Below, in pieces: positions 25,929 through 34,491 of a DNA stretch of 64,000 nucleotides. How positions within the stretch are numbered: the first letter of the stretch is position 1; each line of letters starts with the position of its first letter. The notes beneath the pieces were generated by a model, which was not told the origin of the DNA, ran no database searches, and was given only the letters and a program-made list of their open reading frames with translations. This stretch comes from Luteolibacter rhizosphaerae (GTDB lineage: Bacteria; Verrucomicrobiota; Verrucomicrobiia; Verrucomicrobiales; Akkermansiaceae): positions 186,001-250,000 of the forward strand of contig NZ_JAPDDR010000006.1 of assembly GCF_025950095.1 (NCBI RefSeq), given 5' to 3'. The translations under genes and the position numbers were made by a program.

Positions 25929-27158
25929 ATGCTGTACGCGATTTACGAATGGTGGAAAGCGGCCTTCGAGGCCGAGAAGCTGGCCGGTGTGCAAGAGTGG
26001 GCTCATACCTTCTCTTTCCTGAACCTGCTCAGCTACATCACCTTCCGTGCGGCGCTGGGTTGCTTGCTGGCCTTCGTGCTGAGCATCATCGTGGGCCCGC
26101 GGGTGATCCGCCGGCTGATCTCGCTGAAGGTGGGCCAGCCGATCCGCACGGCGGACGAGGTGCACAAGCTGGCCGAACTGCATGGCGGCAAGGTGGGCAC
26201 GCCGACGATGGGCGGCGTGCTAATCCTCGGTTCGGTCCTGATCTCGGTCTTCGTCTGTGCGCGTCCCTTGAATCCCTTCGTGGCCGTCTGCTCCTGCACG
26301 ATGGCCGCGCTGGGTTTGCTGGGCTTCTGCGACGACTACAAGAAGGTGAAGCAGAAGAAGTCCGACGGCGTGAGCGCGCGGACCAAGCTTTTCTGGCAGC
26401 TGGTGGTGGCGGTGGTTGCGGCGAGCTTCATCTATTTCAAGAAGGAGATCTCGGGCTTCGGCGCGAGTCCGGAGGAAATCCAGAAGAACCTGGCCGGCTT
26501 CAGCCTGGGCAAGGATTTCCTCGGGATCGGAGAGGTCTGCTTCCCGCTCTACAAGACCGAGGGGGGCAAGAGCAGCATCATCGATCTGGGGATCCTGATC
26601 ATCCCCTTCTTCGCCGCGGTCATCATCGGGTGCTCGAATGCGGTGAACCTGACCGATGGTCTGGATGGACTGGCCACGGGCTGCACGATCACGGTGGCGC
26701 TGGCCTACGGCATCCTGGCCTATCTGGCGGGCCATTTCTACATGGCCACCGATTACCTGGTGATCCCCTACAACCGCTATGTGGGTGAGCTCGCGGTGCT
26801 GCTACTCTCATTGGCCGGGGCGGGATTCGGCTTCCTGTGGTTCAACTGCCACCCGGCAAAAGTCTTCATGGGTGATACCGGCTCGCTGGCCATCGGCGGC
26901 GCGCTGGGGACGGCGGCGATCTGCGTGAAGCAGGAACTGCTGCTGGTCATCATCGGCGGTGTCTTCGTGATGGAGGCGATGTCGGTGATGTTGCAGGTGG
27001 GCAGCTTCAAGCTGCGGAAGAAGCGCATCTTCGCGATGGCGCCGATCCACCATCACTTCGAGCTGCGCGGCTGGCACGAAAGCCAAGTGATCATCCGCTT
27101 CTGGATCATGTCCATCATGCTGGCCCTCTTCGGCCTGGCCCTTCTCAAGATCGTCTGA
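25929..27158 (+). CDS. mraY: MraY, phospho-MurNAc-pentapeptide transferase
   Basis: 409 residues with about ten membrane helices. It makes lipid I from undecaprenyl phosphate. Family motifs: GGKVGTPTMGG, GFCDDYKKVKQKKSDG, NLTDGLDGLATG, FMGDTGSLAIGGALG and APIHHHFELRGWHE, including the aspartates and the HHH motif of the active site. The stop TGA shares its last base with the murD ATG. The segment around 165-210 (SGFGASPEEIQKNLAG...) is a longer loop than in many homologs. Confidence 0.95.
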   Translation: MLYAIYEWWKAAFEAEKLAGVQEWAHTFSFLNLLSYITFRAALGCLLAFVLSIIVGPRVIRRLISLKVGQPIRTADEVHKLAELHGGKVGTPTMGGVLILGSVLISVFVCARPLNPFVAVCSCTMAALGLLGFCDDYKKVKQKKSDGVSARTKLFWQLVVAVVAASFIYFKKEISGFGASPEEIQKNLAGFSLGKDFLGIGEVCFPLYKTEGGKSSIIDLGILIIPFFAAVIIGCSNAVNLTDGLDGLATGCTITVALAYGILAYLAGHFYMATDYLVIPYNRYVGELAVLLLSLAGAGFGFLWFNCHPAKVFMGDTGSLAIGGALGTAAICVKQELLLVIIGGVFVMEAMSVMLQVGSFKLRKKRIFAMAPIHHHFELRGWHESQVIIRFWIMSIMLALFGLALLKIV

Positions 27159-28459
27159 TGTCCCTCAAAGGAAAAGCCGTAGTCATTCTCGGAGCCGGCC
27201 GTAGCGGTCGCGCTGCCGCGGCGCTGGCCCTGCGCGAGGGAGCGGAGGTGCGTGTCCACGATGCGAAGTCGATTGATGGAATGCCGGAAGGCGTGAGCCT
27301 GACTCCGAATGCGACGGAGGAAACCGGCCGGGCGACATCCTGCGATCTGCTGGTGGTGAGCCCGGGCATCGATACTTTCGGTCCCTTGGTCGCGGCGTAT
27401 TCGGAATCGGCGAGCGAGGTGATCGGGGAAACCGAGTTTGCGGCCCGCTACTATACGGGTCGTATCATCGGGATCACCGGTACGAACGGCAAGACGACGA
27501 CGACGGAACTGGTCGACCGCATCCTGCGGGCGGGCGGCTACGACTCGATGCCCTGCGGGAACTACGGTACGCCCTTTAGCGAGGTGGTGCTGCGCGAGCC
27601 GGTGCCGACGGCGGTAGCGCTGGAGCTGAGCTCCTTCCAACTCGAGACGATCCGCACGCTGCGCCCGGATGTCTCGATCTGGCTGAACTTCGCGCCCGAT
27701 CACATGGACCGCTACCCGACGGTGCAGTCCTACTTCGATGCGAAGTTCCGGATTTTCGAGAACCAGAGCGAAGCCGAGACAGCGGTGGTGCGGACAGGTG
27801 AGAAACTGCCGCCGATCAAGCCCAAGCGGGTGAGCTTCTCGACCGAGGATTCGTCCGCAGATTGGTTCTCCGACGGCCGCCAGCTTTACCGCAAGGGCGA
27901 GCCGGTCTTCGATCTCGAATCGACCACGCGCATGCGGGGCCTGCACAATGCGGAGAACGCGATGGCGGCCATCGCCGCCTGCGAGGCCATCGGGATCTCG
28001 CTCGATGCGGCGCGCCAGGCGCTCAACGGCTATGCTCCGCCACTGCACCGCTGCGAGCTGGTGCGCACGCTGGATGGGGTGGAGTATCTCAACGATTCCA
28101 AGGCTACCAACCTGCATGCGCTGGAAAGCGCGCTGCGCTCGCAGACCCGCCCTGTGGTCCTGATCGCGGGCGGCAAGGAGAAGGGTCTGGACTATGCACC
28201 GGTGGTGCCGCTGCTGGAGAAGAAGGCGGTGGCCGCGGTGACCTACGGCCAGATCGGCGAGCCGCTGGCCGGGATCTTCTCCGCCGCGGTGCCGGTCGAG
28301 CGTGCTGTCACTCTTGCGGAAGCGGTGGCCGCCGCCCGTCGGCTCGCTCCGCGGGGTAGCACCGTCCTGCTTTCACCGGGTACCTCCTCATTCGATCAAT
28401 TCTCCGGCTATGAGCAACGGGGAGATGTCTTTCGTGAACTAGTTCTCAACCTTCGCTGA
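27158..28459 (+). CDS. murD: MurD, UDP-MurNAc-L-Ala D-Glu ligase
   Basis: 433 residues. N-terminal Rossmann segment VVILGAGRSGRAAAALA binds the UDP substrate; GITGTNGKTTTTELV is the ATP loop; ELSSFQLETI, LNFAPDHMDRY and LNDSKATNLHAL are typical MurD motifs. It adds D-glutamate to UDP-MurNAc-L-Ala. Overlaps mraY by one base and is followed after 9 bp by the LysM gene. MurC, which normally precedes it in the pathway, is not in the window. Confidence 0.94.
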   Translation: MSLKGKAVVILGAGRSGRAAAALALREGAEVRVHDAKSIDGMPEGVSLTPNATEETGRATSCDLLVVSPGIDTFGPLVAAYSESASEVIGETEFAARYYTGRIIGITGTNGKTTTTELVDRILRAGGYDSMPCGNYGTPFSEVVLREPVPTAVALELSSFQLETIRTLRPDVSIWLNFAPDHMDRYPTVQSYFDAKFRIFENQSEAETAVVRTGEKLPPIKPKRVSFSTEDSSADWFSDGRQLYRKGEPVFDLESTTRMRGLHNAENAMAAIAACEAIGISLDAARQALNGYAPPLHRCELVRTLDGVEYLNDSKATNLHALESALRSQTRPVVLIAGGKEKGLDYAPVVPLLEKKAVAAVTYGQIGEPLAGIFSAAVPVERAVTLAEAVAAARRLAPRGSTVLLSPGTSSFDQFSGYEQRGDVFRELVLNLR

Positions 28460-28468
28460 TTCGCACCC

Positions 28469-29332
28469 ATGAAATTGTCCAGTCTGACCGTCAAGCGCCG
28501 CCCGGTGAAGAAGGGTGCCTTCCGCACCTACTTCGCGAACATTGTCCGCAGCAAGAAGCACCGCGCCTCCACCGCAGCCGCACCGGTGCCGGAAGTGGAT
28601 GGCGATGTGCCGAACCTGGGCATTGCCCGCGCACTGGTGGTGATCCTCGTGATCCACGTGGTGGCGATCGCCGGTATCTTCGCGCACAGCCATTGGTTCG
28701 AAGAGCCGGAGCAGGAAGCCGCCGTGACCGCGGCGAAGGCGGAGATCCAGCCGGCGAAGGCGCTGCCGGATTCGTCCACGCCGCTGCCGCAAGTGGGTGA
28801 GGATGACGGCATCCACATCGTGCGTGCGGGTGATACCTACGCGAGCATCGCGGCTGCAGCCGGGGTGAAGGAAGAAGATCTGCGCAAGGCGAACGACAAC
28901 ATCGAGCTGCGCGCGAGCCGCATCCTGCGCCTGCCGGCACGCACCATCGTGGCGGTGGAGCCGGACGAGCTGCGCCGCCTGGGAGATGGCAGTGCGGTGC
29001 ACGAGCCGGAAGTGGTGAACGCCGATCCGCTGCGCACGGCTCCGCCGATGGTGGAGACCGCCGCCGCGAGCCAAGCGGTGCTGGTGAAGCCTGCGCTGAC
29101 GCGCCCGACGGGCAATAGCGAAGCCGCGAACTTCGAGCCCCGCTCGACGATGAATACGGAGGTGCAGGAAGCGCCTCCGGCACGCAGCGCCACGAAGTAC
29201 ACCGTGAAATCCGGCGATACCTTCTGGAAGATCGCGAACGCCAACAAGACGACCCCGGCGGCGATCATGAAAGCCAACCGTATTTCCGACCCGAAGAAGC
29301 TCAAGGTGGGCATGCAGCTCACCCTCCCCTGA
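28469..29332 (+). CDS. Membrane-anchored protein with two LysM domains
   Basis: 287 residues: basic cytoplasmic N-terminus (TVKRRPVKKG), one membrane helix about 52-71 (ARALVVILVIHVVAIAGIFA), then LysM 1 (IHIVRAGDTYASIAAAAG, about 113-155), an Ala/Pro/Glu linker, and LysM 2 (YTVKSGDTFWKIANANK, about 244-287) to the end. LysM domains bind N-acetylglucosamine in peptidoglycan. Placed between murD and ftsW, it is likely a division-associated wall-binding factor; this is inference from synteny. No hydrolase domain is present. Confidence 0.85.
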   Translation: MKLSSLTVKRRPVKKGAFRTYFANIVRSKKHRASTAAAPVPEVDGDVPNLGIARALVVILVIHVVAIAGIFAHSHWFEEPEQEAAVTAAKAEIQPAKALPDSSTPLPQVGEDDGIHIVRAGDTYASIAAAAGVKEEDLRKANDNIELRASRILRLPARTIVAVEPDELRRLGDGSAVHEPEVVNADPLRTAPPMVETAAASQAVLVKPALTRPTGNSEAANFEPRSTMNTEVQEAPPARSATKYTVKSGDTFWKIANANKTTPAAIMKANRISDPKKLKVGMQLTLP

Positions 29333-29340
29333 TACCCCCC

Positions 29341-30483
29341 ATGCACCGTAGCGCCTCTATCATTCTCTGCACCGCCGTCGCGGCACTGGTCGTTCTCGGT
29401 CTGGTCATGCTGACCAGTACGAGTGCGTGGGTGAAGAACGTGGAGTATGAATACAAGCTGCTGGTGCGGCAGGGTGTGATGGTGGGTGTCGGTTTGATCG
29501 GGGCCTGCGTGGCATCGCGGGTGAACCCGATGTGGATGAGGAAAGCGTGGCCGGTGGCCCTGGCGGCGACTTGCGTGCTGCTGGCCCTTTGTTTCGTCCC
29601 GGGTTTCGCGAAGCCGGAGTTCGGTGCGAACCGCTGGATCCAGATTCCGCTGCTGGGGCAGTTCCAGCCCTCGGAGCTGGCGAAGATCGTGATCGTGATC
29701 GCGATGGCGGCATGGTTTGCGCGCTGGCAGACGGAGACGGGGACTTTCTGGCGTGGCTTCGTGATCCCGGGTGTGATCATCGCGATCCCGATCGGGTTGA
29801 TCGCGATCGAGACGGACGTGGGTTCGGCGCTTTCACTGTCGGTGACGGCGGGGGCGATTTTCTTTTGCGTGGGGACGCGGCTCTTCTACCTGGTGCCGAC
29901 GGCGCTGGCGGGGATCGGCGGGGCGGTGTGGTTCGTGCACTCGAACGACAACCGTTGGTCGCGGATCGTGGCCTGGCTGGATCTGGAGCAGCACCAGCTG
30001 GGCAAGGGCATGCAGCAATGGCGTGCGCTGCTGGCCTTCGGCAACGGTGGCCCGGATGGCGTGGGGCTGGGGAATGGCAGCGAGAAATTCGGCACGCTGA
30101 CCTTCGCCTACAGCGACTTCATTTTCCCGGTGGTGGGTGAGGAACTAGGCCTGCCCTTCACGCTGGGGACGGTGCTCTGCTACGTGGTGATCGCGGTGTG
30201 CGGGTGTTCGATCGCGATGCAGGCCGCCACCATTTTCGACCGCTGCATGGCGATCGGGCTGACTTGCATCGTGGTGGTGCCGGCGATGGTGAACATCGCG
30301 GTGACGACGGCGGCATTTCCGAATGACGGCTTGCCGCTGCCGTTTGTGAGCTTCGGCGGCACGAGCTTGCTGATCTCGCTGGGGGCGATCGGGCTGTTGT
30401 GCGGGATTCACCGGCGTTCGCGACCGGCGGAGTATCGACAGCTGCCGGTGGCAGGGATGAGGTCGTATGCGGTGAAGCTGTGA
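29341..30483 (+). CDS. ftsW: FtsW, SEDS-family peptidoglycan glycosyltransferase
   Basis: 380 residues, about ten membrane helices. SEDS family signatures: FQPSELAKIVIVI, GNGSEKFGTLTFAYSDFIF followed by VGEELGLP, and LPFVSFGGTSLL near the C-terminus. FtsW polymerises septal glycan strands together with FtsI, and its place at the end of this cluster supports FtsW over RodA. It starts 8 bp after the LysM gene. Followed by a terminator, so it is the last gene of the operon. Confidence 0.93.
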   Translation: MHRSASIILCTAVAALVVLGLVMLTSTSAWVKNVEYEYKLLVRQGVMVGVGLIGACVASRVNPMWMRKAWPVALAATCVLLALCFVPGFAKPEFGANRWIQIPLLGQFQPSELAKIVIVIAMAAWFARWQTETGTFWRGFVIPGVIIAIPIGLIAIETDVGSALSLSVTAGAIFFCVGTRLFYLVPTALAGIGGAVWFVHSNDNRWSRIVAWLDLEQHQLGKGMQQWRALLAFGNGGPDGVGLGNGSEKFGTLTFAYSDFIFPVVGEELGLPFTLGTVLCYVVIAVCGCSIAMQAATIFDRCMAIGLTCIVVVPAMVNIAVTTAAFPNDGLPLPFVSFGGTSLLISLGAIGLLCGIHRRSRPAEYRQLPVAGMRSYAVKL

Positions 30484-30491
30484 GCCGGGTG

Positions 30492-30520
30492 CGGAGCTGA
30501 GAAGGTCGGCTCCGGTTTTT
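30492..30520 (+). terminator. Terminator after ftsW
   Basis: CGGAGC (30492-30497) pairs with GCTCCG (30509-30514), followed by GTTTTT. It lies 9 bp after the ftsW stop and ends the dcw operon. The loop is 11 bases, so it is a weaker hairpin than the next one. Confidence 0.65.
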
Positions 30521-30542
30521 CTTGCGATCCTCTTGGAACGAA

Positions 30543-30575
30543 AAAAGCCGCCCGGCACGAGGCCGGACGGCTTTT
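30543..30575. terminator. Bidirectional terminator between ftsW and rplT
   Basis: AAAAGCCG-C-CCGGC / GCCGG-A-CGGCTTTT: the stem is flanked by A-run and T-run, so it works for both the rightward dcw operon and the leftward rpmI-rplT transcript. One internal mismatch. Confidence 0.85.
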
Positions 30576-30594
30576 CAGGATCGTTTGCCTATCC

Positions 30595-30972
30595 TCAGGC
30601 GGCAGCCTTCGACTTCTTGTCGAGAGCGGCCTTGGCCTGGGCGATGATGGCGGAGAACGCGGCGGCGTCCTTCACTGCCAGATCGGCGAGGATCTTGCGG
30701 TCGGCTTCGATGCCGGCAGCATTGAGACCTTCGATGAAGCGGGAGTAGGTCAGGCCCTCGTTGCGGGTCGCAGCGCTGATACGCTGGATCCACAGGCGGC
30801 GGAACTGGCCCTTGCGCTTCTTACGGTCACGATACTCATAGGTCATCGCCTTGCGGACGGCGTCCTTGGCGTAACGGAAGAGCTTCGAGCGGAAACCGCG
30901 GAAGCCTTTGGCGCGGAGCAGCACCCGCTTGCGGCGGGCACGTGAAGCCGGGCTGTTGGTGGCGCGTGGCAT
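30595..30972 (-). CDS. rplT: Ribosomal protein bL20
   Basis: 125 residues, the usual length is about 117 with a short Ala/Lys tail added here ([10 protein letters not shown]). Starts [18 protein letters not shown], then [22 protein letters not shown] and [18 protein letters not shown], all typical of bL20. It binds 23S rRNA early in 50S assembly and autoregulates its operon in studied bacteria. Downstream of rpmI on the same strand with a 135-bp gap. Confidence 0.96.
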   Translation of the reverse strand: MPRATNSPASRARRKRVLLRAKGFRGFRSKLFRYAKDAVRKAMTYEYRDRKKRKGQFRRLWIQRISAATRNEGLTYSRFIEGLNAAGIEADRKILADLAVKDAAAFSAIIAQAKAALDKKSKAAA

Positions 30973-31107
30973 GTTTTCTTTTTGGGTCGGACAGGCCGTT
31001 GGTTCTAGTTACCTCCCTCAGTCTCGCTTGTCCGGCAGTACCCTTACGGGTCAGGCTGAGATGGAGGCCGTCCGAGGCGCGGACGGGGGCGCGGATTGTT
31101 GCTTCGC
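30973..31107 (-). promoter_or_regulatory. rpmI-rplT spacer with hairpins, possible L20 control region
   Basis: The spacer holds 6-bp inverted arms CGGACA (30988-30993) and TGTCCG (31029-31034), the latter about 60 bases before the rplT ATG, and a small ACCC-TTAC-GGGT hairpin (31040-31051). bL20 is known to regulate this operon by binding structured mRNA in E. coli and B. subtilis; whether this spacer is such a site is inference. Confidence 0.35.
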
Positions 31108-31317
31108 TTAATGGAACGGAAGGTTTTCCTTCACGTTCTTGATGTCGGCGTCGGAGACAAGGGCGGAATGGGTGAGATTCCGTTTGCGCTTGCGGTTCTT
31201 GCACTGGAGCAAGTGCCGGGCGCCTTGCTTCCGGCGCAGAACCTTACCGGTTCCTGTCACCTTGAAACGCTTGGCAACAGCCTTTCGAGTCTTTGCTTTT
31301 CCTGAGACGCGTGGCAT
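31108..31317 (-). CDS. rpmI: Ribosomal protein bL35
   Basis: 69 residues starting MPRVSGKAKTRKAVAKRFKV, with GKVLRRKQGARHLLQCKNRK, the typical bL35 basic sequence. Forms an operon with rplT, as in most bacteria. infC, which usually sits just upstream, is absent: the upstream region leads directly into a divergent unrelated gene. Confidence 0.95.
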   Translation of the reverse strand: MPRVSGKAKTRKAVAKRFKVTGTGKVLRRKQGARHLLQCKNRKRKRNLTHSALVSDADIKNVKENLPFH

Positions 31318-31468
31318 GGGGCGGCGAAACTAGGGGGAGGGCCCGGGTTGGCAAGGCAAAAGCGTCCTGTTGCGGGCAAAATTTGAAAATTCGGGGGTTG
31401 GGGCGGGGGATTCTGTAAAAGTAGGGCGGGGCTTGACCGGCGGAGCGGGTCCCCGGTTTGCTGCGCGG

Positions 31469-32587
31469 GTGGATTCGATCACGCAGGCGGCACTGGGGGC
31501 GGTAGTGGGGGAGCTGGTGCTGGGGCGGCAGATCGGCCGTCGGGCGCTGGGCTGGGGGGCGCTGTTCGGGACGATCCCGGATCTGGATGTGATTTTCACG
31601 CCGCTGCTGGATACGGCGCGGACGTTGCGCTGGCACCGGGGGATCTCCCACTCGTTGATCTTGATGGTGTTGGTGTCGTGGTGGCTGGCCAAGCCGCTGG
31701 CGAAGCGCTGGAAGAAGGACAAGGTGACGCCGCAGCGGGCGGGGCTGTTTGTTTTCCTGGCGTGGAGCACTCACGTGCTGATCGACGTTTTCACGGTGTA
31801 CGGGACGCGGATCTTCGATCCCTTTTCGGGCTATCCGGTTTCGACGGACAATCTGTTCATCATCGATCCGATCTTCACGCTGCCGCTGCTGGTGGCGATC
31901 GTGATCGGGCTTTTCGTGCAGCCGAAGGACTGGAAGAAGGGGAAGGGGATCCGCTCGGCGTGGTGGTGTTTGGGGATCAGTTGTTTTTATGTGGGCCTGA
32001 GCTTCTGGGCGAAGCATGTGGTGAGCAAGCAGGTGGAGGGGGATCTGGCGCGGCGGGGGGTGAGCTGGCAGCGGCGGATGGAAGGGCCGAGTGCGTTCAA
32101 TATCCTGCTGTGGCGGGTGGCGGTGGAGCGGCAGGGGGAGATCTGGATCGGGTATCGCTCGGTGTTCGACGATCCGAAGCTGCCGGTGCGCTGGGTGATC
32201 GTGCCGAAGGGGGAAGCCGCGATGGCGAAATATGCGGAGGAGCGGGAGGTGAAGACGATCCGGGAGTTCTCGAAGGGCTGGTGGATCGCGCGGGAGGCGC
32301 CGGGGGGGATCTGGCTGGCGGATTTGAGATTCGGCGAGGGACGGGTGTGGGACGAACGGGGGGTGGCACTGCGGCCGACCTTTGCCTGGACCTTCGAAGC
32401 GGGGGCGGAGAAGGACCGGCTGCACCAGAAGTCTCCGGAATCCCGCGGCGGGACGGAGATGCTGCGGCGGATGTTCCGGCGGATTTTCGGGGAGACGGAT
32501 GCGATGGATTCGTCCGGCGGGAACTCGATGCCGCGGTTGATCGGGAACCCGGGGGTGATCCAGGAATATCTCTCCGGGGAGCGCTGA
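31469..32587 (+). CDS. YdjM/DUF457-type membrane protein, putative metal-dependent hydrolase
   Basis: 372 residues from a GTG at 31469 (VDSITQAALGAVVGE); the frame is open back to 31370, but that extension looks like non-coding sequence and homologs begin at DSITQA. Motifs GTIPDLDVIF, WHRGISHSL and AWSTHVLIDVFTVYGT carry the Asp/His residues of the family; several membrane helices follow (about 128-145, 170-190). The C-terminal half (from about 230) is a soluble extension with no recognised domain. Family members are annotated as hydrolases but lack a firmly known substrate. Confidence 0.8.
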   Translation: MDSITQAALGAVVGELVLGRQIGRRALGWGALFGTIPDLDVIFTPLLDTARTLRWHRGISHSLILMVLVSWWLAKPLAKRWKKDKVTPQRAGLFVFLAWSTHVLIDVFTVYGTRIFDPFSGYPVSTDNLFIIDPIFTLPLLVAIVIGLFVQPKDWKKGKGIRSAWWCLGISCFYVGLSFWAKHVVSKQVEGDLARRGVSWQRRMEGPSAFNILLWRVAVERQGEIWIGYRSVFDDPKLPVRWVIVPKGEAAMAKYAEEREVKTIREFSKGWWIAREAPGGIWLADLRFGEGRVWDERGVALRPTFAWTFEAGAEKDRLHQKSPESRGGTEMLRRMFRRIFGETDAMDSSGGNSMPRLIGNPGVIQEYLSGER

Positions 32588-32640
32588 AGCCGGGGATTGG
32601 GGATTGATGCGCCCGGCGATTCATGGCCCCTTGTGGGCAA

Positions 32641-34155
32641 ATGAAGGACAGTTGTTTCGCCCCCGTTTCCCGCCGCCGATTCCTTGCCGCCGGGGGAGCC
32701 TTTTTCGGGGCGACCTTGGCCGGTCGCGCGGCCGCCGAGCGCCGGGGCAAGACCGTTTCGATCTTCCACACCACCGACCTGCACGGGCACATCCTGCCGA
32801 CGCATACCTACGAAGGGCTGGGCGATGTCGGCGGCTTCGCGCGCTGCGCCACCCAGATCAAGCGCTGGCGGAAGGAGTTCCCGGACTCGCTGCTGGTGGA
32901 CATCGGGGATGTCTATCAGGGCACGCCGGTCGGACTGAATACCGGCGGCAAGATCATGATCGAGCTCTTTAACAAGCTTGAGTACGATGCCTGGGCGCTA
33001 GGCAACCACGACTTCGACTGGGGCCGTCCGAACCTGGAAGAGGTGCTGGTGGCTTCGAAGAGCCCGGTGCTGACGGGTAATATCAGCATCGATGGCAATC
33101 TGTCCGGCAGCGCGCCCGGGCCGTGGGAAAAGGTGAAGCCGTGGATCGTGAAGGAAGTCGGCGGTTTCCGGATCGGTCTCGTCGGCATCGTCACGCCGGG
33201 GCTGCCGTACTGGCTCACACCCGATACCTTGGGCGGGGTGGAGGTGCTCAATCCGGTCGAGTCGCTGCGGCAGAGCCTCGAGGAGATCAAGGCCGAGAAG
33301 CCGGATGCGATCGTGGTGCTCGGGCATCTCGGCTTCCGCTTCCAGGACGACTTCGCGAATCCCGTGAGGCAGATGCTCACGGAAGTGGAGGGAGTCGATG
33401 TGCTCCTCGCCGGGCACACGCACCAGGACCAGCCTTCGTGGATGTCCGGGCGGGTGCTCTGCACGCAGGCGAATTATTTCGGCATCCATTGCGGGCGGGT
33501 GGATCTCACCTTCGACAAGGAGAGCCGCAAGCTGATCGAGCGGCGTGCCTTCACGGTGCTGATGGATTCCCGCTTCGAGCTCGACAAGGAGGTGATGGAG
33601 ATCGCCAAGCCGGAGCTGGCGAAGGCGGACCAGGACATGAAGCGGAAGGTCTGCACGGTGAAGGCGGAGATCCCGGCGGCCGGTGTGGCACCGCTCTTCT
33701 GCCAGGCCTTCGCGACCGCGCTGGAGAAGGCCGGATCGCCGGTGGAGGGGGTCTTCCACGGCACCTTCGGCAAGGATCCGATCCTGCCGGGGGAGAAGAC
33801 GGTGGCCGATTGCTGGGAGCTGCTGCCCTACGAGAACGGCATGGTGGTGGCGGAGCTCACGCCTGCCGAACTGGTCACGATCGTTTCGGAAGACCGCGGC
33901 CAGCGTTTGCTCTGGCCCTTCGAGATCGAGCTCAGCCCTTCCGGCGAGACGAAGAAGTTCCTCTTCCAAGGCCAGCCGGTCGATCCGGCGCGGAGATACC
34001 GCATCGGCTTCAACAGCTACGACGGGCAATCGGGCGGGCAGCGGCTGCTGCGCCTGAACGAGATCCTGATGAAGCCGGAGAGCCGCCGCCGCGAGGTGCC
34101 TGTGGCGACAAGGCAGGCCTTGATCGATTATCTTTTGGAGAAGAAGGAGATTTGA
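32641..34155 (+). CDS. Secreted metallophosphatase, 5'-nucleotidase family
   Basis: 504 residues from ATG 32641. Tat-type signal: SRRRFLAAGGAFFGATLAGRAAA (twin Arg, hydrophobic core, AxA). N-terminal calcineurin-like metallophosphatase domain with TTDLHGHIL, DIGDVYQGTP, GNHDFDWG and GHTHQD metal-binding motifs (about residues 40-290), then a 5'-nucleotidase C-terminal domain (PYENGMVVAELT, FNSYDGQSGGQR). Members hydrolyse nucleotides or phosphate/sulfur esters in the periplasm. An ATG at 32623 is in frame but less likely since the Tat motif would be displaced. Upstream gap is 53 bp. Confidence 0.88.
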   Translation: MKDSCFAPVSRRRFLAAGGAFFGATLAGRAAAERRGKTVSIFHTTDLHGHILPTHTYEGLGDVGGFARCATQIKRWRKEFPDSLLVDIGDVYQGTPVGLNTGGKIMIELFNKLEYDAWALGNHDFDWGRPNLEEVLVASKSPVLTGNISIDGNLSGSAPGPWEKVKPWIVKEVGGFRIGLVGIVTPGLPYWLTPDTLGGVEVLNPVESLRQSLEEIKAEKPDAIVVLGHLGFRFQDDFANPVRQMLTEVEGVDVLLAGHTHQDQPSWMSGRVLCTQANYFGIHCGRVDLTFDKESRKLIERRAFTVLMDSRFELDKEVMEIAKPELAKADQDMKRKVCTVKAEIPAAGVAPLFCQAFATALEKAGSPVEGVFHGTFGKDPILPGEKTVADCWELLPYENGMVVAELTPAELVTIVSEDRGQRLLWPFEIELSPSGETKKFLFQGQPVDPARRYRIGFNSYDGQSGGQRLLRLNEILMKPESRRREVPVATRQALIDYLLEKKEI

Positions 34156-34162
34156 GGGATCG

Positions 34163-34357
34163 TCAGCAGTCGAGTGATTCCTCGAAGGGGTCGTGGTTCA
34201 TGATCTCGATGAGATCCCTGACGAGGTCGCCGGTCGGCATCGTCGCGAGCAGGAAGTTCCGGAACCCTCTGGCAAGGGATACCGCTTTCGTAATTAGTGT
34301 GTTCTCGGGGAGAGATATGAGAGACTGCGTAGCGTCATGGTCACCTTGTCTCTCCGT
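34163..34357 (-). pseudogene. C-terminal gene remnant
   Basis: Minus-strand frame open from 34357 to a TGA at 34163 and reading as a natural protein end: SLISLPENTLITKAVSLARG, then FRNFLLATMPTGDLVRDLI and NHDPFEESLDC. It begins after a stop codon with no suitable start, so it looks like the tail of a gene that lost its 5' part. Family not recognised. It borders the accessory patch with the HNH-like gene. Confidence 0.35.
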
Positions 34358-34491
34358 CTATAAGGGACAACAAAGGAGAGGCCCAGCATGAACATCGCCG
34401 CCTAGAGTCTGATCTGCTCTCGTCATCACGCCCCGTCCGCGCCTGGTGGCCGTGGCTTTCTATTTCTTCACCAAAAGAACATAGTATCGAC

